Part shown: positions 33,936 to 46,423 of the stretch, piece after piece | How the letters are laid out: every line of letters begins with the position of its first letter | How positions within the stretch are numbered: position 1 is the stretch's first letter | Assembly (NCBI RefSeq): GCF_040712315.1 | Contig: NC_134013.1 | Span: 37,459,501-37,523,500, forward strand | Source: Castanea sativa | Taxonomy: Eukaryota > Streptophyta > Magnoliopsida > Fagales > Fagaceae | DNA length: 64,000 nt | Direction of reading: 5' to 3' | Position numbers and translations under genes: made by a program | The notes under the pieces: generated by a model | What the model saw: the letters and a program-made list of their open reading frames with translations, nothing else | Databases searched by the model: none | What the model was told of the DNA's origin: nothing

Positions 33936-36900
33936 TTCTCAAATAAAAAAAATAAAAAATAAAAAAAGAAGAAGCCAATAGCTCACTAACATGATATGGC
34001 ATAACCCAATAAATAACAAACAAACAAAAAACCATGGACTGTAAATCATAAGCTATAGGGCAATGAAGGAGAAGGTCATCCACTAATTCCCCACACCTTT
34101 TACACTTAAAGCACCACTCTAGCACTGCAATATGCTTCTTCTAAAGATTATCCGTAGTTAAGATCTTACCTAATGCAGCAATTAAAGAAAAGAATGCTAC
34201 TCTAGGAGAAACCTTCAATTTCCACGCCATTTTCAAAGGAAAATCAATGCCAAAAGAAGTAAATAAAGAGTGATAGAAACCCCAAACCGCAAAACCTCTA
34301 TTCAATGCTGGCTTCCAGCAAAGTCTGTCGTCACCAACACCCCGCACATTTGTGGAATAAAGCATATCCCAAAGCAAATCCACTGATGCTTCCTCCCAAT
34401 CCTGCGGAGGATGATGTTGCTGAAAGTCCCAATGCAGCTACTCATCAGAGAACTGCATAACCTCTGACACTAAGGACTCCTTAGTCCGACCAATACTATA
34501 CAATTTTGGAAATGCAACCTTAAGAGCACAATCCCTACATCATTCATTCTCCCAATACTTTACTCTAGTTCCATCATCCACATCAAACTGAAGGAATTTA
34601 GAGAAGTCCATCCAACCACTTCTAATGGATTTCCACACACACACCAACCACCTCCTCCATCCCCATATTTTGCCTCAATAATCTTCCTCCAAAGGCCATC
34701 TCTCTCTGTTCCATATCTTTATAACCATTTACCTAACAAATTATCTCAACCTTCGAATCCCTAATTTTCCATTCTGCATCGGCATACAAACTTTAGCCCA
34801 TTCTACCAAAGGCATCTTAGGAGCATCAATACCACTCCAAAGAAAGTCTCTTTGTAATTTCTCCATATGATTAGCTACCTTTGCTGGAACAAAAAAGAGA
34901 GATAGGAAATAAGTAGGTAAGTTGGACAGAGTACTCTTAATAAGAGTTGCTTTGCCCCTCTTAGATAAATATAACATCTTCTATCCAACTAGACGTCACT
35001 CCATCTTTTCCAAAACAGGGTTTCAAATTGTCTCCTCTTTGTGTAGCACCCAATGGAAGGCTCAAGTATTTTAAGGGAAGCAAAGACTGCCTACAATCCG
35101 GAATCTCTACTAATTCCTCTATATTAGGCACAATACCAATTGGTACCAATCCTGACTTCAACAAATTAATTTTTAGCCCTAACACCACTTCAAATCTAGC
35201 AAGAATCCCACCAAAAGCAACTAAATGGTGTGAGTTAGCATCACAAAAAATGAGTGTATCATCTGCAAATCAGAGGTGGGACACTGTAAGCAATATACCA
35301 GCTGAATTACCTACTAAGAAGCTCAAAAACTATCCCAAAATAACAACTGCATCCAACATACGACTCAAAGCCTCAATGACAATATCAAAAAGAAGCGGAA
35401 ATAATGGGTCCCCTTGATGAACACCCCTAGTGCTTCCAAAGAAATCAACTGGGGTACCATTTATCAGAATAGAAAATTTGACAATTGATATGTACTACAT
35501 AATCTACATTCTCCATTTTTCTGAGAAGCCACACCACCTAAGCAGACACATAAGAAAATTTCAATTCACATGATTATAAGCTTTCTCCAAATCCAACTTG
35601 CAAATAACTCCCAACACCCCTGACTACATCCTACTATCTATACATTCAGAAGTAATTAACACAGAATCCAAGATCTTTCTACCTTTAACAAAGGCATTAT
35701 ATGAGTCTGAAATAAGACTATGAGCCACCTTACGCAAGCGATTAGCTAGAACCTTAGAAATAATCTTATACATCCATCCCACCAAAGTAATAGGCCGAAA
35801 ATCCTCACTTCCACAGCATCAAGTTTCTTAGGAATGAGGAGCAAGGAAAGAGGCATTAAGACTCCTTTCAAAAACAGCTTGCTCATGGAAACTATGAAGA
35901 ATTGCCATAATATCTAATTTCAAAATACTCTGGCAAGATTGAAAAAAAGCCATGAAGAAACCATCTAGACTTGGTGACTTATTGCCATTGAATCCACTAA
36001 CCACCCCAAATACCTCATCCACCTCAAAAGGTCTATCCAACCATCTAGCATCTTCCTCATAAATTCTTTCCAACTCCACATCATCCAAAATAAGGTGTTG
36101 AACCTCATTTTCAGAGTAAGACTATCTATAAAAACGAGTAATACACTCCTCAATGGATCCCTAGTCAAAAGACAGCACCTCATCCAATATAAGCTTATCA
36201 ATAAAATTAAACCTTCTGTGAGAGTTGAGCATACAATGAAAAAATTTGTGTTCCTATCGCCTTCTTTAATGCAAACCATTCTTGATCTTTGCCTCCAACA
36301 AATTTCTTCCAACAACATCATTTTTCCCAACTTTCAGCTAATTCTTTCCTTATTCAGTTTTTCCTCTACCGTATGAACACGACTTTCCTCAATAGTCTCT
36401 AATATCCCAAGATCACTCCATAACTTCTTCCCCTTTTCTTCTACATTACCAAACTCCTCCACATTCCATATCTTGAGATCAACCTAGAAAGCCTTCAATT
36501 TACTTGCTAAAATAAGACTAGGGGCTCCATGGAAATGATAAGACTTTCACCAGGAGTGTATCTTGTCCACAAAAACTTCATTTGTTAGCCATATATTTTC
36601 AAACACAAAAAGACCTCTTTTCTCTATGAAAATTACCTCCCTCTAGAAGAATCGAAACATGGTTTGATACTAGCCTAGACAACCGATTTTGACAAATAGC
36701 AAGAAACTTAGCCTCCCAATTTGCTATCATGAGAAATCTTTCCAACCTCGATCTTGAAACAATCTCACAAGAGTTTAACCAAGTGAAATTCCCCCTTCTA
36801 ATGGTAGCTCAATCAAACCATGTTCGAAGATAAAATTTGAGAACTGATGCATAGCCTGGGTAAAAAAAACAGAGCTCAATCGTTCAGAAGGAAACCACAC

Positions 36901-38010
36901 AACATTAGTCTCCTCCCACACGCCAAAGAATATTCCACCAACTACACAAGCCAAATAGCTCATCCCATGATAACCTTCTGTCCCCATTAGAATTAAGCTC
37001 ATACACTCCAGTAATTGCCCATTCAAATTGATCAACCATATTTTTAAACCTATAAGAAACTGAGAAGCGCCCCACTGCTTTCTCCAAAATCTCCACCACC
37101 CTTTTGTCCCACATCATAAGCAACCCACAGAACCTAAATAAACCCAGTCCACATGCTAACCACCCCACAGACGACGAATAATTCCTCTAGTTATAAGCTC
37201 CAATTTAGTTTCCTAAAGACAAACAATATCTGCCCTCCAAGACCTAATCAAATTTCTAACTCAAAGCCTTTTTTCCTGCTCATTCAACCCTCTAACATTC
37301 CATGAGATCATTTTCAAATTCATTGATGTAACACAACAGCCCGATCCCTACTAACACTTCTTCCTCTAGGTGACTCATTTTCATCACTCTAGGTACTCAC
37401 CAAAATTTTCAATTCTCGGTGACCTTTGTGCCCTACCATGACTATTTTTTTTATGAGCCCTCTACACACAATTTATCTTCTTCTTCTTCTTCTTCTAAAT
37501 TCTAAAGCTAAAAACAAACTCGTAACCTGATCTTCAACATCTTCCAACGAAGTCCCCATAGATTTCCTAAAAGCGTTAAACCTGTTTATTACCAATAACA
37601 ATAACTGACTAGTATCAACTTTTTCCAAATCCGCTTCCTCCTGTAATTTCCTTTCATCCATCCTCAAATGGTTATTCTCAGATACCGCCAGATTTTCCAT
37701 TGCCAAATATCCACAACCAACAACTCACCATTACGTTCAGAAGTCAAAATACCCTTATCAAATTCCTAAAACTCACACTTTGGAACCATGCTTACAGAAA
37801 CAACATCCACCTCACCATCACACTCATCGGCCCAACTAATAATTGGCCCATTACCAAGAACAAAATTTGTACCTGGGATAGCTTCACTCTCCGAGACTGA
37901 GTAGTCTGAGACTGATTCTAGAGATCGATAAAGAGATAGAGGAATTACAATTTGCCTCCCATCACGAAGCTCACACACACAATTTGCCAAACACACACAC
38001 ACACACATAG
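33225..38010 (-). mobile_element. L1-type LINE retrotransposon, near full length but dead
   Basis: On the minus strand ORF2 starts near 37315 with the endonuclease motif MKMISWNVRGLNEQ and carries GGDFNVV at about 36905. RT pieces follow, including FADDTLIFCDA near 35271-35240, [19 protein letters not shown] at about 34800-34741, and the zinc-binding CFKCKRCGELVDDLLLHC end at about 34115-34065. Upstream pieces (38008-37473) may be the ORF1-like or 5' region. The 3' UTR ends near 33235 with a conserved LINE tail (CTAATAAAATTTCTTATG then A8). Frameshifts and stops break every part. A SINE sits inside its 3' portion, and two (CA)n tracts (33705-33729, 33909-33933) interrupt it. Confidence 0.9.
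33402..33552 (+). mobile_element. SINE, family A, nested in the LINE 3' region
   Basis: Box A-like CCTTGGTGCAATGGTCACTC and box B-like GGGATTCAAGTCTCC stand about 50 bp apart. Then come a body (GGAGGGAGTTTCACACAC, ACTTAGATTAGGCTAGAG) and an A-rich tail beginning near 33550. It lies within the reverse-oriented LINE, so it inserted later. Sister copies are at 52715-52862 and, reversed, at 62925-63060. Confidence 0.85.
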
Positions 38011-39610
38011 AAAAAAGGTCATAAGCTTTTCAACCCATTTTAATTTGACTTGTTTATGGCCCGAACATGATTTAACATGTACACAGTAAAGAGTCAAACT
38101 TGAATCCAATTTTCGTTATCAATAAGATGTGAATGAGAACAAAAATTTTCTCACGGTGAATGTACATAGAGTTTTAATTTTGCTGAGAAATCATATGGAA
38201 CACACAGATAATAAGCATAATACAATGCGGCTTCAATCTAGCCTTACTTTATAATAGAAAACAAATCTTAGTTCCAAACCAATTTGAATCTATCTACCTA
38301 CAACCCACTATTTTGCGATTGAAAAAGCCATCTATATGTAATTTTAGTTATATGAATTTTAATGAGTTATATGACTTATTTAAATAATACAAATGGATAA
38401 TTTAAATAATAACTTGTTTACTAAGTAGTTATTGTCATGTAGTTAGTTGAAAGAGATAGCTCCAAACTAGATTAGGGCTAAACTTTACCTCTTTATAATC
38501 TGAATTCAACTCTCTTTAAAGGACAAATTTCGCCTATAAATTAGGTTATAGCCAGTGGCTACAAACTCCCACTAAAATTAACATGACTATATATTTTGAA
38601 AAATTAACTTTTAAATTGTATGTTTTTTATATTCTTAACGTGCATGTCAAATCTCGTTGAAATTAGATTTTATTTACTATTCAATCTATGAACTTTTTTT
38701 TTTTATGTATAATTCTTTTTAGAAATTTTTTTTTATGTATAATTTAAGACTACAAAAATTTGAAATTTTATTATTTAATTGATTACATAATTATTGATCT
38801 TTTTATCTTATTGAAATTTTGTAAGTATGGAAGATGTAATAAGAAAATGCAATATAGTAATGGATTTATCAAAATTTATGTCCAATAAAAAGATATAGAA
38901 AATTTTGTTTTTATTCTTTAATTGTTGTTGAACTTGAACCCAAGCAAGTAAGCAAAATAGCCCTTTTCTTTTTTAGGCTTGTAATTAAAAGGAAAAAAAA
39001 ACAAAAAAGATAAAAAAAAAAAGTATAAAAAAAAAAAAAACAAAATCATTACATAACACAAAAAGAATTACAAATTGACCATCCGGTCAAAAATCGATGA
39101 GGAAATGGTAATGGTTCACTAAGATTGAAATGTAAGTGCCCTCCACAATCTAAAAATAAAAAACTAAAAAAAAAAAAATTCCACAATAAAATTCACATTT
39201 GATAAAACCTACCAAAAAAATTAAGAAATAAATCTCATTTCTGCAACATACTCTGAAAAACTAAAAGACAGCCAAGACCCTCTCATAGCTCTATTGGTAC
39301 CTAGTGTTTTCAATGGAGACATCTAAGGTTTAAATTCATCACCCCTAACTATCAAATTGTTAAAAAAAAAAAAATCGTTTTATTCCTAATGCCTTCCGCC
39401 AATTAAAAATTAGACGGCAAGACAGCCAGATGCATCAGGGTGTATACTGTTAGTAACACCCCAGGGATTTACAAAATGGCCCACTTTGTGAGAGAATTTT
39501 GCAAGGAGGAGACGTGTTTTAAATAATTTTTCTTTAAAAAAAAAAAAAAGATATTGTAAAAATGAACCAATGTGATCTCTTTTAAACAAATCTCTGTAAA
39601 GATTTCAAAA
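38011..39610. other. AT-rich spacer downstream of PTEN1
   Basis: Rich in A/T runs, with a SINE at 39276-39373. It contains the 3' UTR of the PTEN gene at its right end. No coding frame supported. Confidence 0.6.
39276..39373 (+). mobile_element. SINE with poly-A tail
   Basis: Box A-like CATAGCTCTATTGGTACCTA and box B-like AAGGTTTAAATTCATCACC are followed by a short body and an A13 tail at about 39361-39373. About 100 bp, so a very short SINE. Confidence 0.7.
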
Positions 39611-42600
39611 CTAGTCATCACTTGCAACATCTTCATCAGATGAAGAACGTAATGAGTGCTTTGCATTAGCTGGACCAAATAGCAACTCCAAGCAGAAATC
39701 AGGACCACATATTGATCTTCCTTTTTTCCCAACTTTATCCAATTCCTCCATAGTGAGCTGCAATTATTGTTTTAGAAAGTGTAAGATAAGTATGTCAAAA
39801 TAAACTCCAAGCAGAAATCAGAAAAAAGTGTCAGCTTTAGACTTCAGCATTGAAAGGAGGTGATTATAGTTTATAACAACAGCTTATTGATGCAAAAAGC
39901 ACCAATGTTACTTATTTCAGCTTTACTTTGAGATACCAGATTTTAATTTTAATTAATTTTATGATTGAATCTCGTGGCTTCAAATAATCCCTGCAGCCTA
40001 TTAAAAAGATGCTGCAGTGCAAATTGAATAAGAAATTTATTATTAGAGAATCTTTCTCTTGCTTGGAATTGGTGGTGATTACAAGCACCTTAGGTAATTA
40101 AGGTGGTCGTATTTTAAGGTTTTCAGGCAATTGTTTTCTAATATTAGAAACTGTTTTCTCTTTTATCTCTATTTTTCTACACCTGTCCTGTTCTGCATCA
40201 CTTTCCTGAGTAACTACAGTTCTAATAAGGGTTGTTTATTAGCAACTAAGAATTCTCTTCTTATTATTGTTATAGATAGAACTTAGAAGGCAGACAAAGC
40301 CCTGTGTAAATAACCATAACAGTACCTGTAACAAGCTGTTCCTAATAAAAGCTGTATTGAAGCAACAATAGAAAAGTCGACCTCCAAACATTTTTTCGTA
40401 GAATATGACACGCACATCACCAGTAACCTGTCCAATCAAATATATTCAAATTAAGACTTTGGCATGGAACAATTAAGTGCCAAGGATACAAGCTTCCTTA
40501 CACACATAAGCTGTCACAAATTTCAATAGGTTCTCAAATTATGCACTTTGAAGAAGAAGTGGCAATGATATCCAAATTTCCCATGAACCAAAAGATTCCA
40601 GATGTAAAGATAAATTTTTTCTTTTTTAAAACGTGTAAATGTCTCTCAAGATTACTTTATCAATCATACTAAATTAAATACATGTACGCATAAGTCATCA
40701 ATTACTTACACGTAAAGGTTGATTGAAATAATGGTCAAGGCATGTTTTCTGGTAGATAATGGCATTTTCAGTGTCCATTTGGACTACACGATTTGGTTCT
40801 TTTAACTCCAATTCCTTTTCTTCTTCTTCATCACCTCCAATGAAGGATAGATAATACCGAGGACTGCAACCTCTTTGATAACCCTTCTTAACTTGTCTGC
40901 AGCTACTCCGTAAAACTTCCACAGATGGACGGTACAGCTGATTAGGTATCTGTAAAAAAGGGGCGATGATAAAGTTCTTGTGAGCAGATAAAGAGAGTAG
41001 CTAACCAAATAATATTCAAATCTTAAAGATTGGTTCAGAAATTAGAGGATCAAAATAAAGAATTCTTGCCGGGAAACAAACAAGCAAAATGAGAACAAAA
41101 AAGAAAATAGCAACTGCATGCATGCTTCAAGACCTGTTAAGCAACCTACTTCTCGTCAAAAAACAAGATAAAAACATAAACCCAAGTTCTGACATAATGG
41201 AATAACAAAGTCACAAGCTGTTGAAAACGAGTCATGTGAATTTCCCTTTGATGAATTTTAGAAAACTTGAAAACAACGATAAAGATCAGAGTTTAAACTT
41301 TAACCAAGAGCTGAAATAATTGCAGAGTACATTCAACTTAATTGGAACATAAGAAAATCTTAATGAAGTTTCAGTGTATCATGATTTTCTTATAAAGAAT
41401 TACAAAGATTTGCATATGAGAAAACCAAGTCTCATAAAGCCCTTTTTTCTCTAAGAACTCTTACCTCTTGCATTTCTGAGACCACAAAGAAGACTGTGTC
41501 AACATTAACCATGTCATAAAGTCGAATCCGCCACAATTCTCTGCTACATGGTTTAGGCAAATTCACATCTGGCAGTCCATTAGTATTTCCCCCAGGAGAT
41601 GAAAGTATACTCTCCCAGTATCCCACATAACGGCGTTGGCTTGGTATCGAGACCTATGCAACATATGCAAAATAATGCATTCATTTATCAACTTATGGTC
41701 AGAAAATATTCTCACCATCCACTAAAGAACAACAACAACAACAACAACAACCAAGTTTTGGTTCCAAAATTTTGGGTCAGCTATAGATCCTTAAGAGACC
41801 ATTCAGCGTCACATGTATTCTTTTTTCGCCATTCTCTATCCATTAAAGAACATTTTTAGAAAACATATAGGACATTACACAAAAGTTCACCAAAAAAAAA
41901 TTACTGAAATTGACATTTTTCAGCAGATTTCTTTTATACATTATAAGTGGTCTTTGATGTCTCTGTTAGAAACTCCAAGAAATGTCACTTGAAGGGCATT
42001 GGGGCATTTTTTAGCATAAAATATCTGTATATGGTATCCTGTTTGCAATTTGGAAATCTCCTGACAATCTCACACCCAAAATTCATGAAAAGTTTCTGTT
42101 TTTCTTATTCAAACTTTTGATCTGACCAGATTTCCTTTCAATTCTTTTTTGTTCTCAACTGCAGTTAGTTTAAATCCTATAGGTTTGATCACTAAATTCT
42201 TGAATAGTTTTTAAACAATAGTTTAAATCCTATGGATTAACACATTGGTACTCGGATATAATTTTTAAACAACACTTGTCATATAGCTTTGATTACTAAA
42301 TTCTTGAATTTTAATGGATCACTTATAATTCTGTGAGTCATAAATGCCCCCGCTCGGGGTGCCTCAACGGTAAGGGAGAGTATCTAGACTAACTATAAAC
42401 CCAGAAGTCTTTGGTTCGACTCCTAGCTGAGACATTTCGTGATTTACCCGATGCCTGCTCAGTGGGGGTGTGTTAGGCATCTGGGGTTCGCCCCTCAGGA
42501 GTGGTCCCACTGGCCCATATCTTGAGGGGATTCCTTGTCATAAAAATTAAAAATAAAAATTCTATGACTCATAAGTGTCCCAAATTTCAAACAAATTTGA

Positions 42601-44289
42601 ATCACTTTTGCATCTAAAGTGGTCTTAGAATGACAATATTATATGATGTCAATTTCCTTCTTCTAACATCCACAATTTTTGTGTCACTCAAAGTCTTATC
42701 ACAATATTGTCCTGCCTAATTAAAAAAATTCCAAATAATTTCCACTGGCAAACAATTCAGAATTCTAAATTTGTCAGTAACCATGTCAGCATAGGTTTCA
42801 CTGAATGAAAGGATCTGATTTCAAAATTATCAAGCGGCTGACATTGCATTTCACTACCACACAACAAAATGATAACTTTGGCATTTTAACTTGTTTGTGA
42901 TATACCTAATATGACTTACTCCTTCATTATTGGTGGTCCGTCTATCTGCATATAACTGAAGCGCTGCATCTGCAGTCATGCCAGTGTACACTAGATAGGC
43001 ACATACCATTAAGCCTGTTCGACCTTTGCCTGCCTGCAAAATTGTAGTGAGAACCACTAAAACTAAGGCCAAAAAAAAAAAAATTTAATGTTTCACTAAA
43101 ATTATGAAATTCAGGTTTCTAAACAGATATATACAAAGTTTGTGCATTTTATATTCAATAATTATTTTGAAACAATGGACTGTGTTCAGTGGTCATCAGC
43201 AAGCCATGCCACATTGCAATTTATTGAGATCCATTACACTGTTGCACCAATGAAGGAAACATATGGGAATTATATAACCTGATCTTTCAGTAAACATACT
43301 AAAGCCTCTTGTGTATCTTGATATAGTATTTTGTACTTACTAAATGAGCCAAAAAAGTCTTAAGCTTAAGAAATTATTACAAACCAAAGAATGGCAAGAG
43401 ATACTTATGCTACATGCCAAGCTGCTAAGATAATAAACAGTAGAATGCTACAAGGATCTTAAGTTGATTATTGAGGTCATGCAAACCAGTCTATGTTTTG
43501 TGGTCAGCTAAGTGGCTAGTGGAGTTGTAAGTATTGAGGCTACAATGACTAGATTTTTTAAATTTTACCATAGAAAATTGTAGATTTATCAAATACGGAT
43601 ATAGGGAAAATGAAAACTACAGAAAATTGAAAAGATAACAAATAAACGAACCCTCTTTCAAATTGAAATGGTAAGTTTGCAACTATTACCATGCAGTGTA
43701 CAACCACAATATTCTTTGGATCACTTGATAGCCATGAATGTACACTTTCACAGAAAATCTTGATCAGTTGGAGAGAGGGAACATGGTTGTCATCAAAAGG
43801 ATATGACTCCACTCGGCCATCAAAATTTGATGGATCATAAGTTTCTTCTATACAAAGATTGTAAATCTGCAAGATTCCATCAAAAAAACATTATATTTAC
43901 AGAGAGGGGGGAAGAGAGAGAAAAACTCTATCAGTAGTATAATGCCAATATTTGCCAAGTAAGCAAAAGTGAGGTGATATAATAGATGAGTCAGGGTTGA
44001 ATATGTGCACCTTATAATGACCCTGATGTGTCATGTCCAGCACAGACTTGACCTGCCAAAGAGGATTACGAAACATTGCTCGCATACGTTCTGCAGGGAA
44101 TGACATTGCAAGCACACGATCTGTGATATATGACATGTCAAGATCATAACCAGCAACAAGCATGCGCCTTCGTTGCTTAGATACCATGTTACGGATGTAA
44201 CAACTTGTGCTGATATAATTAATCAGATGATGCTGCATGGTAAGGTCTTCATCCTGCCCTGGCCCTTGCTTTGAAACTTTTAACCCCAT
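39611..44289 (-). CDS. PTEN1: PTEN phosphoinositide/dual-specificity phosphatase, PTEN1 type, 415 aa
   Basis: Seven exons, all in phase 0: 44289-44011, 43866-43690, 43033-42920, 41653-41465, 40949-40710, 40427-40326, 39757-39611. The phosphatase domain carries YDLDMSYITDRVLAMSFPAE near residues 50-70, the general-acid loop YPFDDNHVP (115-123) and the P-loop HCMAGKGRT (150-158) with Cys151 and Arg157. The C2 domain spans roughly 215-395 and the tail is acidic (SSSDEDVASDD). Length equals Arabidopsis PTEN1 (about 412 aa), not the longer PTEN2 proteins. PTENs remove the 3-phosphate from phosphoinositides. The first ATG (context CAAATGGG) gives MGLKVSK, a candidate N-myristoylation signal. Intron 3 contains SINE and LINE pieces. 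Confidence 0.97.
41718..41850 (-). mobile_element. RTE-type LINE 3' tail fragment with (TTG)n end, in PTEN intron 3
   Basis: An (AAC)n run at about 41729-41751 is followed by CCAAGTTTTGGTTCCAAAAT and TTGGGTCAGCTATAGATCC. On the minus strand this is the familiar 3' end of plant RTE LINEs closing in (TTG)n. No coding part remains. Confidence 0.6.
42350..42556 (+). mobile_element. SINE of about 200 bp in PTEN intron 3
   Basis: Box A-like GGTGCCTCAACGGTAAGGGA and box B-like TTTGGTTCGACTCCTAGC are spaced as in a tRNA. After these the body includes GATGCCTGCTCAGTGGGGGT and GGTTCGCCCCTCAGGAGT, with a tail CATAAAAATTAAAAATAAAA. GC-rich relative to its surroundings. It is not a functional tRNA gene because the 3' acceptor half is absent. 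Confidence 0.8.
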
Positions 44290-46423
44290 TTGGCTAATTT
44301 GGCAAAGCAACTTATAGATGATAATATACCTGTTGAAGAAAATTTAACTATAAAGTATCTGTCTATTCCGAACTATTATGTCCAAAAGCATAGATTTTGG
44401 CTTTCCACAGTTATCAATATTTTTCTGAAAGTGACGAAAGTTCTCTTATCCATTTGACTAAAGTTAAAAAGGTCAAATTCAATGCACAAAACTCCCATTT
44501 TTTTGAGTTGAGAGAAATGATTTGTAGGTAGCCTTACCCCAAGATGACTAGAGTTGTAGGAAAAAAAAATTGCTAAACTTATTGAATGTATGAGAAGCTC
44601 TACATCAGTCAAAGACAAACATTTTGATAAACCTGACCAACAATTTCTAGAGGATGGTTGGTCATCTGTAACTCTGCAATTGAGTAGGCTGAGGTGCCAT
44701 GCATCATTTCTTTCTTTCAATAAATTCTTTATAAGCTACTTATCAAAATATATAAATAAATAAATAAATTCTTTATTAGCTGCAGTATACAATTGCAGAG
44801 TCAATAAACACTCAGAAGCATAGGGAATTTGACTATTTGAAGAGATATGCCTATGATTTATCAATTGTGGCTGATCATCCATCTAAAATAAAGTTCAACA
44901 GTGGCTAATCAAATTGCTTCGTAATTTTTTTTTTTTTTGATTTATTGAGATGATTATCAAATCTTTTTTGGCTAAGGGTAGGGATTGGAACATCTTCATA
45001 TTATATCACAGGCCATTTAATGCCACTCACTATTTATTTGATCACTCTAGGAAATATGCAATACCTTGAAGAAACAGAAATGCCAAAATTGCCTTACATT
45101 TCAAAACAATTCCACATATTGTAATATCTCAAAGTAATTAGTGTCATTGTTATGAACGCACAACAATAACGTAATAAGTATAACAAAACTTCTTTCTATG
45201 GTTAGTAATTCATCCACAAACCTCCCTCTATAACTCTTATTTGAAACAATTCAATAAAACAAAAATAAAATAAAAATCATAACTTTGAATCATTTTTTTT
45301 TTTTAAGCTTAAAACTTTTCCATGTTCCAAAGCTTTCTCAACAATAGAACAAATTGGAGATTGTGAGTTCAAGACCCACTGGGTGCGTGCAACAATCATT
45401 AAACAAAGGAAAATGGGGATTTTTTTTTTTAATTATTAAAAAAAAAATTGTACCTGAGGTGAACATGAAGCTTGTGATTGAGTCACTTTGAAATAGCCCC
45501 AATGAAAAAACGAAAAAAGAAAAAAAAAGAGAGGGAAGAATAGAAGCAAATCCTAGGGTAAATGTATAGGAAATGATAAAACCCTAGAAAGTGCTATATG
45601 AGAGATGAGGTAAGGGAGGGCGGTAGGTGAATATGAGCTCCTCCATATTTTGGGAGTCTAAAGAAAAAGATTGGAATTCATTTTGTGCTAATTTTGTACC
45701 ATTTTCCCTCAGCCCCAAATTTGGAGCAAATCCGGCCGAAAACTTTGCCCCTTTTTTTAATTAATTAATTAATTAAATAAATAAAAGCAATGGATGAAAT
45801 AACATATTTTGGATTACTATTTCGTTTTTTTTTTTGAAAAAATAAAATAAAATAAAAAGCAGACCTTGACCGTTGGAATGAATGGCGGGGAGTTTTGGTT
45901 GTGCAGGGTAACTGAAAATGTTTAGGTCATGTTTGGCTGTTGGGACATGAAGTATCTCTTAAGTGATTTTGTTTTTTTTTTTTTGTTTTGGGTAAAAAGG
46001 GTCTTTCCTTCTTTTGTTTCTTTAATAGTATTTTCGACTAAGTTAGAAATTAGATTCTTTAATTTTATCGATTAAAATCCTAAACTTATGAAACCATTAT
46101 ACCTATCATAATTATTCATTTATATCATTTTGGGCAATAACGAAGTGGAGAAAATTTGTATTTTATCTATTTAACCAACTTCAATTTTTTGACAATCACT
46201 TTCTCACTCTACGCAAAATTTTATCTCTTAACTATCTCTATTCAATTTATACCAAATCAATTTATAAACAAATCCTAAGTGAAGTAGAGTCTAAACAATT
46301 AATGGTTTCCCACTTCTTTTTACACCCCATTAGATTTATAGCCCAAAATAATGAAAATGGTCAAATATTTCAAATTAAAACAATTTCATAAATTTGATAC
46401 TTAAATTGATAATATATATATAT
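44290..46423. other. PTEN1 upstream region
   Basis: AT-rich, with the PTEN1 promoter and 5' UTR. A possible 5' UTR splice acceptor (TTCTTCAACAG) lies about 40 bp upstream of the ATG, at 44330-44340. The 114-residue frame at 44376-44720 has no family-like features and ends beside a LINE-like tail (ATAAATAAATAAATAA at 44750). Confidence 0.55.

Noticed and set aside
36095..36376. 93-aa plus-strand frame
   Set aside because: Antisense of the dead LINE; no independent features.
42350..42440. tRNA gene
   Set aside because: Has box A and box B but no acceptor stem or complete cloverleaf, and continues into a long body with A-rich tail; it is a SINE.
44376..44720. 114-aa minus-strand frame upstream of PTEN1
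   Set aside because: No domain, and the PTEN1 reading frame starts firmly at 44289. Could be a repeat relic, but nothing proves it.
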